A stretch of DNA of 64,000 nt from assembly GCA_963729795.1 (NCBI GenBank), contig CAVSPC010000047.1, forward strand, positions 1-64,000. Reading direction: 5' to 3'. Below are positions 54,972 through 63,704 of this stretch, one piece after another. The translations under genes and the position numbers were made by a program. The number at the start of each line of letters is the position of its first letter. The first letter of the stretch is position 1. The notes beneath the pieces are model-generated. The model saw nothing but the letters and a program-made list of their open reading frames with translations. It searched no databases and was not told the origin of the DNA. The DNA is from CAWBBA01 sp963729795 (GTDB lineage: Bacteria > Desulfobacterota > Desulfomonilia > Desulfomonilales > Desulfomonilaceae).

Positions 54972-56117
54972 TTAGTAATCGTCAGATATGTGCGACGCTA
55001 AAGGCAGCTCAGCCGAAACCCGGCCCGGCTTGCTTGTTGCCATGAAGTCGCACGAATATCCCGCACACAGCATGCTGTATCTGCCGATCAGTTCCAGTGT
55101 AATGAGGCCGCTTATTTCGCCGGCCTTGAGTATAGGCACCGCTTTGCTGCCACTTACCTGAATCTTTTCAAGAATCTCTGTTAAAGGAGTTTCTTCCGCT
55201 GCTGTGGGAAAGTTGCCGGTCATCGCCTCAGATACGAGGTAAGATGGACCATTCTTATGCAGAGCATTGATGAGCACGTCCCTTGTAATCAAACCGACCA
55301 CCCTGCGATCCTCGACGACCGGAAAGTCCTCTTGAAACCCTCGGCAATAACGTTCGGCCACGGCTCCCACAGTATCGCGCGGAGAAAGAACATCTATACC
55401 GCTGACCATGGCGGCTCTAGCCGTTACACCTTTGAGCGGAAGCATGGCCCCCAGATGTCGCTCCTCGGCTTCAGCACCCATGTATACGAAAAGTGCTATC
55501 AGGATCATGAAAATGTTCATGGAAAGCAGGCCAAGAAAGAACAGGCCGATAGCCAGGACCTGCCCGATTCCCACCGCGATGCGCGTCGCAGTCATGGGGC
55601 TCATGTAAAGTCCCAAAAAACCTCGGAGAACTCGTCCTCCATCCATAGGAAAAGCCGGTATAAGGTTGAAAATGGCTAAGATTAAATTCACCAGTGCAAG
55701 TTCGGCGAGAAGATTCCCATGGACCGACACGTGCCATAAACTAAGGCCGTACCCAAGCAGGTCTGACAAGAACCAAAGAGAAATAGCAAGAACTAAACTA
55801 GATGCGGGACCTGCCGCAGATATCAGTAGTTCCTGGCGCGGGTTTTCAGGCGTAATAGGCATTCGTGCCACGCCCCCTATGGGAAGGAGTGTGATGTCCA
55901 GGACCTCGATTCCATAATGGCGCGCGACAATAGCGTGGCTCAGCTCATGGAATACCACCGACGCAAAAATCAGCGCGACGAAGATCAGGCCGCGCAGTCC
56001 GCCGATCCCGATTATCGACCCCCCGACAAAGTAAACGAGAAGCAACAACAAAAAGAACGTAACATGTACCCTGAGAGGTATTCCCAGGATGGAGCCAATT
56101 TTGAACGACCATTTCAT
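54972..56117 (-). CDS. Site-2 protease (M50 family) with CBS-domain pair
   Basis: The 381-residue membrane metalloprotease has zinc motif HELSH (57-61) inside a helix, the second ligand region NLIPAFPMDGGRV (Asp159), about six membrane helices, and two CBS motifs in the C-terminal third (FPVVEDRRVVGLITRDVL and KAVPILKAGEISGLITLEL). Enzymes of this SpoIVFB-like group cut membrane-bound substrates, with activity tuned by nucleotide binding to the CBS pair. It has no PDZ domain, unlike RseP. It is probably co-transcribed with nnr. The physiological substrate is unknown. Confidence 0.92.
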   Translation of the reverse strand: MKWSFKIGSILGIPLRVHVTFFLLLLLVYFVGGSIIGIGGLRGLIFVALIFASVVFHELSHAIVARHYGIEVLDITLLPIGGVARMPITPENPRQELLISAAGPASSLVLAISLWFLSDLLGYGLSLWHVSVHGNLLAELALVNLILAIFNLIPAFPMDGGRVLRGFLGLYMSPMTATRIAVGIGQVLAIGLFFLGLLSMNIFMILIALFVYMGAEAEERHLGAMLPLKGVTARAAMVSGIDVLSPRDTVGAVAERYCRGFQEDFPVVEDRRVVGLITRDVLINALHKNGPSYLVSEAMTGNFPTAAEETPLTEILEKIQVSGSKAVPILKAGEISGLITLELIGRYSMLCAGYSCDFMATSKPGRVSAELPLASHISDDY

Positions 56118-56365
56118 AAGCCTGCCTCCATAGATCGAGATCCCTTGCCGAATCTCCGGAAGACCGCGAGAGCGTTCCGGATTTCCAGGAAAGGGTCAAA
56201 AGAATAATCATTCCCCATTATTGTCCGCATGAAAACCTCTCGGCACAACCAAATGCCGACGTTAACCTATTCTTTACCATAGATTAGCGCCCTGGTCTCT
56301 TTTTGCAAACAGAACAATTTTGTAGTACTCTTTCATTCAGCGAACTTGTGTGCACTGAGGTTACC

Positions 56366-57607
56366 GTGATCGCAATCGGTGAAGCCCAACGTAAAGTGCT
56401 GGAAGAGATCCCCGTGCTGGGAAGGGAGAGGGTCTATATAGTAGAGGCTCTGGGACGTGTCCTGGCGCAGGACGTGCCCGCCAAACGCGATGTTCCTGCC
56501 AGCGACAACTCCGCGATGGATGGATACTCCTGCCGCCACGAAGATGTCGCAGGTGCTGACTCGGCGAATCCGGCGAAATTGCGCATAATCGGAGATTCCC
56601 CTGCCGGGAGGCCCTATTATGGCACAGTGGGGGCGGGTGAGGCAGTCCGTATCATGACCGGCGGGCTGATTCCATCTGGAGCTGACACTGTAATCATGGT
56701 CGAATACACCCGCACGGAGGGGGAGTACGTCCTCTGTTTCTGCGATCCCGGTCCAGGCGCACATATCCGACTGCATGGCGAAGACGTAAAGGCAGGGGAG
56801 ATCGTGCTTTCCGTGGGGGACATCATCAGGCCGCCGGAAGTCGGGATGCTGGCCACACTGGGACATGCCTACGTTCACGTTTATCAGCGACCGATTGTGG
56901 CCATTCTATCGACCGGCGACGAACTGGTTGATCTGGACGAGCCATTCACCGAAGGGAAGGTCGTTTGTTCAAACAGTTACAGCTTGGCAGCGCAGGTGCT
57001 CGAATGTGGCGGCGTTCCCCTTTCTCTTGGAATAGCCTCCGACGATGAAGCAGACCAGCGCTCCCGCATTTCAGACGGGCTGAGGGCCGACGTCATAATC
57101 ACGTCCGGCGGGGTGTCGGTTGGAAAATACGACCTGGTCAAAGATGCTCTCTCAAAATTGGGTATGAAAGTTAAGTTCTGGAAGGTTGCGATGAAACCGG
57201 GCAAACCGCTGGTGTTCGGCACAATCGGCAACAAACCTGTGTTTGGCCTGCCAGGCAATCCCACTTCGGCCATGATCTCCTTCGAGCAGTTTGTGAGACC
57301 CGCTTTGCTAAAGATGATGGGCCACGTGCGGCTTTTCAGGCCGCTTATAGAAGCGACACTGGGAGAAAACGTGGATCTCCGGTCGAATCGTCTCCACCTT
57401 GTAAGGTGCAAACTCTATGAGCGGGACGGAAGTGTGACTGCGGTGGCCGCTGGCACTCAGAGTTCCGGCGCTCTCCGATCAATGGTCCTGGCTGATGGAT
57501 TGATGATTCTCCCACCGGAGGAGGCTCCATTTTCAGCGGGCCACCGCGTTCGTGTGCAAGTATTACATACAAGCAGCCCCCTCAGTCCTCAATCCCCATA
57601 TTCCTGA
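56366..57607 (+). CDS. moeA: Molybdopterin molybdotransferase MoeA
   Basis: The 413-residue protein has SDNSAMDGY, GDSPAGRP, MTGGLIPSGADTVIMVE, the MoaB/MogA-like domain (LSTGDELVDLDEP ... TSGGVSVGKYD) and GLPGNPTSAM, all MoeA hallmarks. It inserts molybdate into adenylylated molybdopterin, as needed by the two molybdenum enzymes at 10.9-17.2 kb. I chose GTG 56366 with TGAGG upstream, giving the normal MoeA start (IAIGEAQRKVLEEIP); the frame opens at a TTG at 56303. No other moa/mog genes are adjacent. Confidence 0.93.
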   Translation: MIAIGEAQRKVLEEIPVLGRERVYIVEALGRVLAQDVPAKRDVPASDNSAMDGYSCRHEDVAGADSANPAKLRIIGDSPAGRPYYGTVGAGEAVRIMTGGLIPSGADTVIMVEYTRTEGEYVLCFCDPGPGAHIRLHGEDVKAGEIVLSVGDIIRPPEVGMLATLGHAYVHVYQRPIVAILSTGDELVDLDEPFTEGKVVCSNSYSLAAQVLECGGVPLSLGIASDDEADQRSRISDGLRADVIITSGGVSVGKYDLVKDALSKLGMKVKFWKVAMKPGKPLVFGTIGNKPVFGLPGNPTSAMISFEQFVRPALLKMMGHVRLFRPLIEATLGENVDLRSNRLHLVRCKLYERDGSVTAVAAGTQSSGALRSMVLADGLMILPPEEAPFSAGHRVRVQVLHTSSPLSPQSPYS

Positions 57608-57774
57608 TACCATTTCGCTTTCAAAGTTATAAGAAATTCCCCTCTAATTCCCCTTTAAGAATGGGGGAAGTGAGGCATAGGCGTTAAAATAATCCCCGAG
57701 CCATTTTCGTCCCGGAGGGACGGTCCGATAGTAGCCCGGCGATTTATCGCCGGGAATGAACAGCCAAAGAAGCC

Positions 57775-57836
57775 TTTTTCGTCCCCGAGGTGCGCCCGAA
57801 GGATTCATCCTTTGGGCGCACCTCGGGGACGAAAAA
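57775..57836. repeat. Near-perfect 29-bp hairpin
   Basis: The arms 57775-57803 and 57808-57836 pair at 28 of 29 positions, with a TTCA loop. The sequence begins TTTTTCGTCCCCGAGGTGCG and ends with the complement GACGAAAAA. It may be a REP or MITE core and, with its T and A tracts, could act as a two-way terminator between moeA and the NtrC-type gene. Confidence 0.75.
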
Positions 57837-57858
57837 CTGAATCATTGCGCATCGCTGA

Positions 57859-58091
57859 CCCGGCAATGAAGAAACTGTCTCAAAACTATTTGGATGGCCA
57901 GAATCGTGGCACGATTAGGCATGGTGGGCATTTCGTTGCCCTCACCCCAACCCTCTCCCAGAGGGAGAGGGAGCTGTTCCAGAGCAGCTATTAGAGTCCC
58001 CTCGCCCTTTGGGAGAGGGACAGGGTGAGGGGATTTCGTGTTACGATTTCCTCCGGTTCAAGGGTTTTGAGACAGTTTCTGAATTGCCGGG
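57859..58091. repeat. Nested repeat with 28-bp inverted ends
   Basis: The ends 57859-57886 and 58064-58091 are inverted repeats matching at 26 of 28 positions (GAAACTGTCTCAAAAC inner part perfect). Inside lies a second palindromic repeat (CCCTCACCCCAACCCTCTCC type at about 57939-57970 with its mirror at 58000-58032). An outer ATAGGCGTTAA (57677-57687) is mirrored by TTAACGCCTAT (58144-58154). Successive insertion of non-coding elements into one site is the likely cause. The 616-bp gap 57608-58223 holds no gene. Confidence 0.7.
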
Positions 58092-58223
58092 CTACTATCA
58101 TTGAGCCCCAGAGGGGCTCACAAATTCGGAGAGGCTTGTTAATTTAACGCCTATATGGGAAATGGGGGGATTTTGAATGCGAATTGGCTTGAGCCCTAGT
58201 ATCCAACGCCCTGGAGAACATGC

Positions 58224-59646
58224 CTAGGACAGTCCGTAGTCCTTGATTTTCTGGAGCAGGGAAGGGTAACTGATCTCCAGGATCTGAGCAGCTTGGGAGC
58301 GGTTTCCGCCAGTCCGATTCAGCGCCCGCGCTGATGAAAGTTTTTTCCAGAGCCTTGGATGCCTTCTTAAGTGATAAGGTTTCTTCCGCGCCCGGTAGCG
58401 CAGGGACTTCGGCAGCAGCAGTACGAATATCGTGCGGAATACATTCCAAAGTGATTGCATCGCCGTCTGCTAGTATCATCGCTCTTTCTACGACATTTTG
58501 AAGCTCCCGCACATTCCCCTTCCAAGGGCAATTCAACAAGGCTTCTTTGGCCTCTCGGCTGATGTGTCTGAATCCAAGGCCCATCTTTCTGTTGAAAATC
58601 TCCACGAAGTGTTCCACCAGAGGAATGATATCTTCTTTTCGATCTCTTAGCGGGGGAAGCGCAATGCGGACCACATTGAGACGATAAAACAGGTCCTTTC
58701 TGAAACGACCAGCCTCCAGAGCTACCTCCAGATCTTGATTTGTAGCGGCCAGGATTCTTACGGAGACGTGCCGGTCCACAGTCTCACCCACTCGTCTCAT
58801 TTCACCTTTATCGAGGGTTCTCAGGAGCTTCACTTGGAGCGACGGATCCATACTCCCAATTTCGTCTAGGAGCAGCGTTCCTCCATCAGCCTCCTCGAAG
58901 AGACCCGGTTTTTCGTCCGTTGCCCCGGTAAACGCCCCGCGCACGTGCCCGAACAGCTCTGTCTCCAGAAGAGCAGCCGGAATCGCACCGCAGTTGACAG
59001 CCACAAAGGAACCGCGGCATCGGGAAGAGCAGCGGTGGATTTCCCGTGCCATCATCTCTTTTCCCGTCCCGGACTCCCCGGTTATTAGGACCGCGGAATC
59101 TGAACGGGCGACCTGGCGAACCGTGTCCAAAACGGCTTTCATGGGCGGACTCTTGACAACCAACTCTCGGTTGCCCTCGATGCGGAGTAGTCTACGCCGA
59201 AGGCTGACCACTTCGCGTCGCAACCGCTCTCTTTCAGAAGCTTTGCGAAGCGTTAAGACCACCTCGTCGGTTTTGAACGGCTTGGAAATATAGTCGTAAG
59301 CACCCTTGCGCATGGCTTCAAGTGCAAGTTCGATGCTGCCGTATGCGCTCATGAGGATGACGATCGTGTCGATCCCTCGGCTCCTGAGGTGCTCCAAAAG
59401 CTGAATGCCATCCATGCCTGGCATTCGAACATCTGAGAGAATAAAGTCGAATTTTTCGCTTTGGGCAAGCTCCAGGGCCTGCCTGGCGGTGCCTGCACAC
59501 TGGGGGTCGAACCCGTCCCGTTTAAGAACCGAGCTGAGCATGTGTAGCATGTTCGGTTCATCGTCTACGATTAGAATCTTGTGAGGCTGCTCACCCATGG
59601 CCGATTCTCTGCGGTCATAATCCGAGTCATTTTTATTATACATCAT
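58224..59646 (-). CDS. NtrC-family sigma-54 response regulator (frame broken by +1)
   Basis: The protein has a receiver domain (phospho-acceptor Asp72 in LSDVRMPG), a sigma-54 AAA+ domain with Walker A GESGTGKE, the sigma-54 contact GAFTGA, Walker B LLLDEIG and GNVRELQNVVERAM. The C-terminal Fis-type DNA-binding helix-turn-helix (NRTGGNRSQAAQILEISYPSLLQKI) is found only in the neighbouring frame ending at 58224. One extra base in a GGG near 58333-58337 causes the break; without it the protein has about 473 residues. ATG 59646 has GGTGGAG upstream. No histidine kinase gene is adjacent (orphan regulator). If the frameshift is real, the 504-codon frame ending at 58144 would lack DNA binding. Confidence 0.85.
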
Positions 59647-59695
59647 ACGTGTCTCCACCGATCAACTGGCAGATCAAAGTCCTACTACATTCTCC

Positions 59696-59724
59696 TTGAC
59701 ATATTTAATCAATTACTTTAATAT
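59696..59724 (+). promoter_or_regulatory. Sigma-70 promoter for the VWA-OmpA gene
   Basis: TTGACA (59696-59701), exactly 17 bases and TAATAT (59719-59724) lie in very AT-rich DNA about 70 bases before the start of the VWA-OmpA gene. This is one of the best promoter matches in the window. Confidence 0.6.
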
Positions 59725-59796
59725 ATCATTGTATATATTGGACATCATGCAATTTAGTAAGTATAGATATGCGTGAGTCCACCAGGAGGATGGCCT

Positions 59797-61095
59797 ATGA
59801 AAACAAGCATTGCTGCCCTGGCTTTGGCGGCTCTTCTCATCTTCCTACCGGGACACTCGTTCTCAAAAGTCGTATGCGAAAAAGACCACGATTTTATCCC
59901 TAGATTTCACAATATGATATTCCTCTTCGACGTATCCGACTCCATGATGTCAGGATACCCTAGAGCCTATGATTTTTCCCGACTGTTTGTTGCCACCAGA
60001 GCTTTCATGATGTTCAACGCAGTGATGCCTCATGTGCCACACTGGCAGTACGATCTGAACACCGCTCTCATAACATTTGGCGACTGCAAAACTCCAAATC
60101 TTCTCGGTCCTCTCGGTCCGTGGACGCGAGTCAAGTATGCGGCGAACTACGCGTGCATGCGTCGAGAAGGGTCCGGCCCGTGGCGAGCCGCCGCATTTCA
60201 GGACGCTCTGCAATTGGCAGGATCTCTTATCGGCACCGCAGCCGGCCGGACCGCGGTAGTTGTTCTTACCGACGGAGGATCCGTGGGCGAATGCCCGCAG
60301 AAGACCGCTATTTGCCTGAAAGATGCCTACGGCAAGAAAGTTCAGGTTTACGGGATTTTCTTCGGAAACAAGGAAGTAGGCTGGAGAAACCTTTATGAGG
60401 TTTGCAAGCTGACCGGAGGATATTGCCGCCATTGGGAAGAAGTACGGACCAAAGCCTCAATGCAGGAATTCGTATGGGACATTCTGGTAAGAGAGATAAT
60501 GTTCCCGTATCCGGAAATCTTTTTCAAGGTAAAGAGCGCCGATCTGCTGCCGTCAGAAGCGCTCAAGCTCGAGAGCGTGGCCAATTTTCTCCACGCCATT
60601 CCGCAATATGTGCTCCAAATCGACGGGCACACGACATTTTTTGGCGACACCAGGGGTGATTACAAGCTCGCCATGGCCCGCGCCCAAAGCGTGAAGAATG
60701 CTTTGGTAAGGATGTATAACGTCGCTCCCGCAAGAATAATGGTTCGTTCGTGGGGCAAAGAGTTGCCTCGCTACGACAATCAGAATCCGGACACTGCTGT
60801 CCGCAACCGGGAGGCCAACCTGTACTTGATGCTTCCGTTGAGGGATTTCCCGTACGACGAGAAATTTCTGCATACCTTCGGTGTGAGTGCTGTTGGAGAT
60901 ATTTACAACACTCAAGAGCGCTACAATCCCCAGCAACGCGGCAACACCTTCGGACGCCATCCGGATGCCGAATGGGCATGGCCTGCCAAACCCGCGCCAG
61001 GTTCACGCATTCCCGCACCTGTTGACAGGCGGAGCCAGAGAAGAAGCAGGCTTCCTATTCAAGCAACCCCAGTCAGCGCAGGCGGATTTCACTAG
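59797..61095 (+). CDS. Secreted VWA-domain protein fused to an OmpA-type peptidoglycan-binding domain
   Basis: The 432-residue protein has a signal peptide (MKTSIAALALAALLIFLPGH) and a von Willebrand A domain with the metal-dependent adhesion motif DVSDS (45-49) and a later VVVLTDGGSV. An OmpA C-terminal domain follows (about 245-350; LKLESVANFLHAIPQYVLQIDGHT ... ARAQSVKNALVRMYNVAPARIMVRSWG ... NREANLYL). A Pro/Arg-rich tail ends the protein. The OmpA domain should hold it at the cell wall while the VWA domain binds a partner. ATG 59797 has CAGGAGG upstream. Seven or so cysteines in the VWA part suggest disulfides. It is divergent from the NtrC-type regulator gene. Confidence 0.8.
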   Translation: MKTSIAALALAALLIFLPGHSFSKVVCEKDHDFIPRFHNMIFLFDVSDSMMSGYPRAYDFSRLFVATRAFMMFNAVMPHVPHWQYDLNTALITFGDCKTPNLLGPLGPWTRVKYAANYACMRREGSGPWRAAAFQDALQLAGSLIGTAAGRTAVVVLTDGGSVGECPQKTAICLKDAYGKKVQVYGIFFGNKEVGWRNLYEVCKLTGGYCRHWEEVRTKASMQEFVWDILVREIMFPYPEIFFKVKSADLLPSEALKLESVANFLHAIPQYVLQIDGHTTFFGDTRGDYKLAMARAQSVKNALVRMYNVAPARIMVRSWGKELPRYDNQNPDTAVRNREANLYLMLPLRDFPYDEKFLHTFGVSAVGDIYNTQERYNPQQRGNTFGRHPDAEWAWPAKPAPGSRIPAPVDRRSQRRSRLPIQATPVSAGGFH

Positions 61096-61422
61096 TAGGG
61101 ATGGCCCGGCCGGCGGGCTTGGCACGTATCCTATGGAAAGTGGCATCCTGCCGAATTACAGTATGGTGGGCATCCCGCCCACCATACAGAATCCGTGGAC
61201 GCGAGACCCATTGCACTAATCAGCAAGCAGAATGCGGTGAACCTGCGAGTAACGGGGGCACCGCATTTGCCGCGACTCGGTCGTCCGGGGAATGCTCGGC
61301 GGGAGCTTCCGCGAACAATGCGGTTAGCTTGGCTCTCCACATCCTACCGGACCGGCGTTTTCGTGCTTCATCGCAGGGCTGTCCGACCCGGAAGTTGGTA
61401 CGGCCCTGCGTGCGGTTCTCTC
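61096..61422. other. Convergent intergenic gap
   Basis: These 327 bases hold partial palindromic repeats (GGTGGGCATCCCGCCCACC at about 61166-61184, a good hairpin) and no credible gene. ORFs on both strands overlap one another and lack ribosome-binding sites. The hairpin may end transcription from either side. Confidence 0.45.
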
Positions 61423-63069
61423 TTACAATTGCTCTCTCGCGGCATTCTTCGATTCCAGCCACGAGATGGCCGCCTCATGTAGTTTGCCGATGAGCCTAGA
61501 AGACCTCGCCAGATTCTGGAAACGAACGAGCCATTTCGCTGGAATCCTCTTAAGCAACGTGCTACCGGAACCAGTGATCAAATTACGGTATCGAATCCAT
61601 TCGAGATGTGCTTCGAGTCTTTTTTGGTTCTGTAAATTTCTGTCCTGAACCTTCTTCCGGTTCAGCCCGTTGAATTCGTCATAAACAAACTGTTCTCGCT
61701 CAAATACGGAGGTTCGAATGCTTCGCAAATTGGTCAGGCCATACCGCTCAGGGTACTGAAACATTAAGGACTGTGGCTCCAGCAGAAAACGCTGGGGCAA
61801 AAATGCTACCATATCCGAATCAATGTAACGCTCCACGAGCCGTTTGAAACTCTCAACATCCTCTTCCGATTCATGGGGAGCGTTGTAAATCAGGTGAATG
61901 TAATTTTTGATTCCGAGACCTATAGCATGGTTTATTAAATCATGCATTTTCTCTGTGTCAAACCGCTTTCCCAGTAACCGAATCGTGGGAGTATGGGCCG
62001 ATTCGACACCCCAGAAAAGGCTGAAGCACCCGGCATTTTTTGCTTTCGCCAACAACTCCGGGCTGAACCCGTTTACCTTTGCATAGGCATACCAACGAAT
62101 GCTGGGGAGCTCGGTTGCGAGCCGATCGCAAACCTCGGCACAGCGGACCGGATTGCCGTTAATCGAAGCATCTGCAAACTGGAATGTAACAGTCTGGTAT
62201 TTCAGGGCAAGTTGAGACACCTCTGCAACGATCTTGTCGGATGACTTGCAATCAAAGGCGTCTACCAGGCGTCCCGTACAGAAACTGCACTGCGAGGGGC
62301 ATCCCTTGGACATTCGATATGGAAGAAACAGCGTTTTCTCCCCAGTCAAAGGATGGTCGTAGCGATACGAGTCCAAAGAAAGGCCCTCAAAGTCAGGAGC
62401 GCGCTCTTCCTCGGCCGGAAGTCGGGACTGCGGCCTCTGAATGAGCTTTCCTTCCTCGAAATAGATCGCACCAGGTATTTCCACTCGGCAGAGAGTCTCT
62501 CTCTGGTGATGCAGCCTGTGAAGCATAAGCAGGGGGACCTCTCCGCTTCCTTTAATCCAGTAGTCAGCCGCTCCGTAAGGAACAAAGGATTCCGCGGGCT
62601 TGATGGTGATAAAAGGTCCACCGAAAACGATTACAGCCTCCGGATTAATTTCGCGGACATACTTAGCGATTAGGAGTGAGGCCCAGAATTGATGATATGC
62701 CACGATGGAGAAGGCGTACATTCCCGCGTCGGGAATCAATCGGCCCGCATACTTTTCAGTGAAAGCTCCGAGCCCTTGCTCTGAAGCTAATCCTTGAAGA
62801 GCGTTAAAGAAGTCTTCCTGGGAGAACGTCCTTTCAGGCTTGTGATAGTCGACGTCATCGTTATCGCCAAAGAGATATTCCATGAGAAAATCGCATTGGA
62901 CCACGGGGACAGAGTGCTCTTTCAGAAAAGCATAGATTACCGACATGCCGTAAGGCATAAATTTGGTCTTTAGATATCGCTTGCTTATGGCTGGAGGATG
63001 GATCAGAACCACTCGCGGATCGGCGGGATAGCGAAGCATTACTGAAGCATCACCCGAACTTGGTTTCAT
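61423..63069 (-). CDS. B12-binding-type radical SAM protein
   Basis: The 548-residue protein has an N-terminal Rossmann-like domain of the cobalamin-binding radical SAM class (VVLIHPPAISKRY ... VIVFGGPFIT). The radical SAM core follows with the cluster motif C257-x3-C261-x2-C264 (GCPSQCSFC) and TIM-barrel strands (FQFADASING, WYAYAKVNGF, LFWGVESAHTPTIRLLGKR). The usual His of B12-binding (DxHxxG) is not evident, so it may not bind cobalamin. Members carry out methylations, ring rearrangements or lipid modifications. It is co-directional with the lipoprotein and sorting-protein-like genes upstream, which hints at an envelope or lipid role. Confidence 0.87.
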   Translation of the reverse strand: MKPSSGDASVMLRYPADPRVVLIHPPAISKRYLKTKFMPYGMSVIYAFLKEHSVPVVQCDFLMEYLFGDNDDVDYHKPERTFSQEDFFNALQGLASEQGLGAFTEKYAGRLIPDAGMYAFSIVAYHQFWASLLIAKYVREINPEAVIVFGGPFITIKPAESFVPYGAADYWIKGSGEVPLLMLHRLHHQRETLCRVEIPGAIYFEEGKLIQRPQSRLPAEEERAPDFEGLSLDSYRYDHPLTGEKTLFLPYRMSKGCPSQCSFCTGRLVDAFDCKSSDKIVAEVSQLALKYQTVTFQFADASINGNPVRCAEVCDRLATELPSIRWYAYAKVNGFSPELLAKAKNAGCFSLFWGVESAHTPTIRLLGKRFDTEKMHDLINHAIGLGIKNYIHLIYNAPHESEEDVESFKRLVERYIDSDMVAFLPQRFLLEPQSLMFQYPERYGLTNLRSIRTSVFEREQFVYDEFNGLNRKKVQDRNLQNQKRLEAHLEWIRYRNLITGSGSTLLKRIPAKWLVRFQNLARSSRLIGKLHEAAISWLESKNAAREQL

Positions 63070-63155
63070 GTTTGCTCTTCGGACTCGGTGGAATGTCTAC
63101 GAGTAGATCTGAAGGTAAGGGTACGGAATGGCAAAGTCAGGCAATTCGGCGCGGA

Positions 63156-63647
63156 TCAATGAGTTTGTTTGCTCAACTTATCCATTTTCGCAACTACGGC
63201 TGACAGCCTGGCTTCAATGTCGTTCAACTTTTTTTGCAAGGTAGCATTGCTTGCCGATTCACGCGGCCCCTGCGCCGAGCTTCCCGTGGGACGCAACGAT
63301 TGCTTCAGGTCTCCCAATTCTTGGCGAATCCCTTGCAAGCTCTTGATCACTCCACGCTCATTATCCAGCACAGCCTGGGAATAATTCTGAATGGCACGCT
63401 CCGCACCGGTCCCTCTTTTCTGGAGTTCCGCTATTAGGCCGTCGGTCTTACTCTCCATCCTCTCCGCTGTAGTAGCCATTCGGGTGGTGCTATTGACCAT
63501 CGGAGGCATGGTGGACGCCATGACCCCCATGTAATAAACCATCTGGTCCATATTCCCCTGAATCCTTCTCATGTCGGGGAGGGCCGAGCAACCTACAGCG
63601 AAGAAAAGGATCGAGACAACCAGCGTATTTCTTAGAGTTCCAGTCAT
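63156..63647 (-). CDS. Small lipoprotein with coiled-coil C-terminus
   Basis: The 163-residue protein has a lipobox (LFFAVGC, lipidated Cys at about 20). It then has helical stretches rich in Met (MDQMVYYMGVMASTMPPMV) and a C-terminal coiled coil (LQKKLNDIEARLSAVVAKMDKL). ATG 63647 with AGAGG upstream is preferred over the TTG at 63653. It looks like an MCE- or lipid-transport-associated lipoprotein, but no family is assigned. It is followed by the radical SAM gene after 86 bases. Confidence 0.72.
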   Translation of the reverse strand: MTGTLRNTLVVSILFFAVGCSALPDMRRIQGNMDQMVYYMGVMASTMPPMVNSTTRMATTAERMESKTDGLIAELQKRGTGAERAIQNYSQAVLDNERGVIKSLQGIRQELGDLKQSLRPTGSSAQGPRESASNATLQKKLNDIEARLSAVVAKMDKLSKQTH

Positions 63648-63704
63648 GTTCAAACCTCTGGAAGCCAGGCTCGGTCAGGATTCGCAAACCTTCCTGTTCG
63701 CCGA

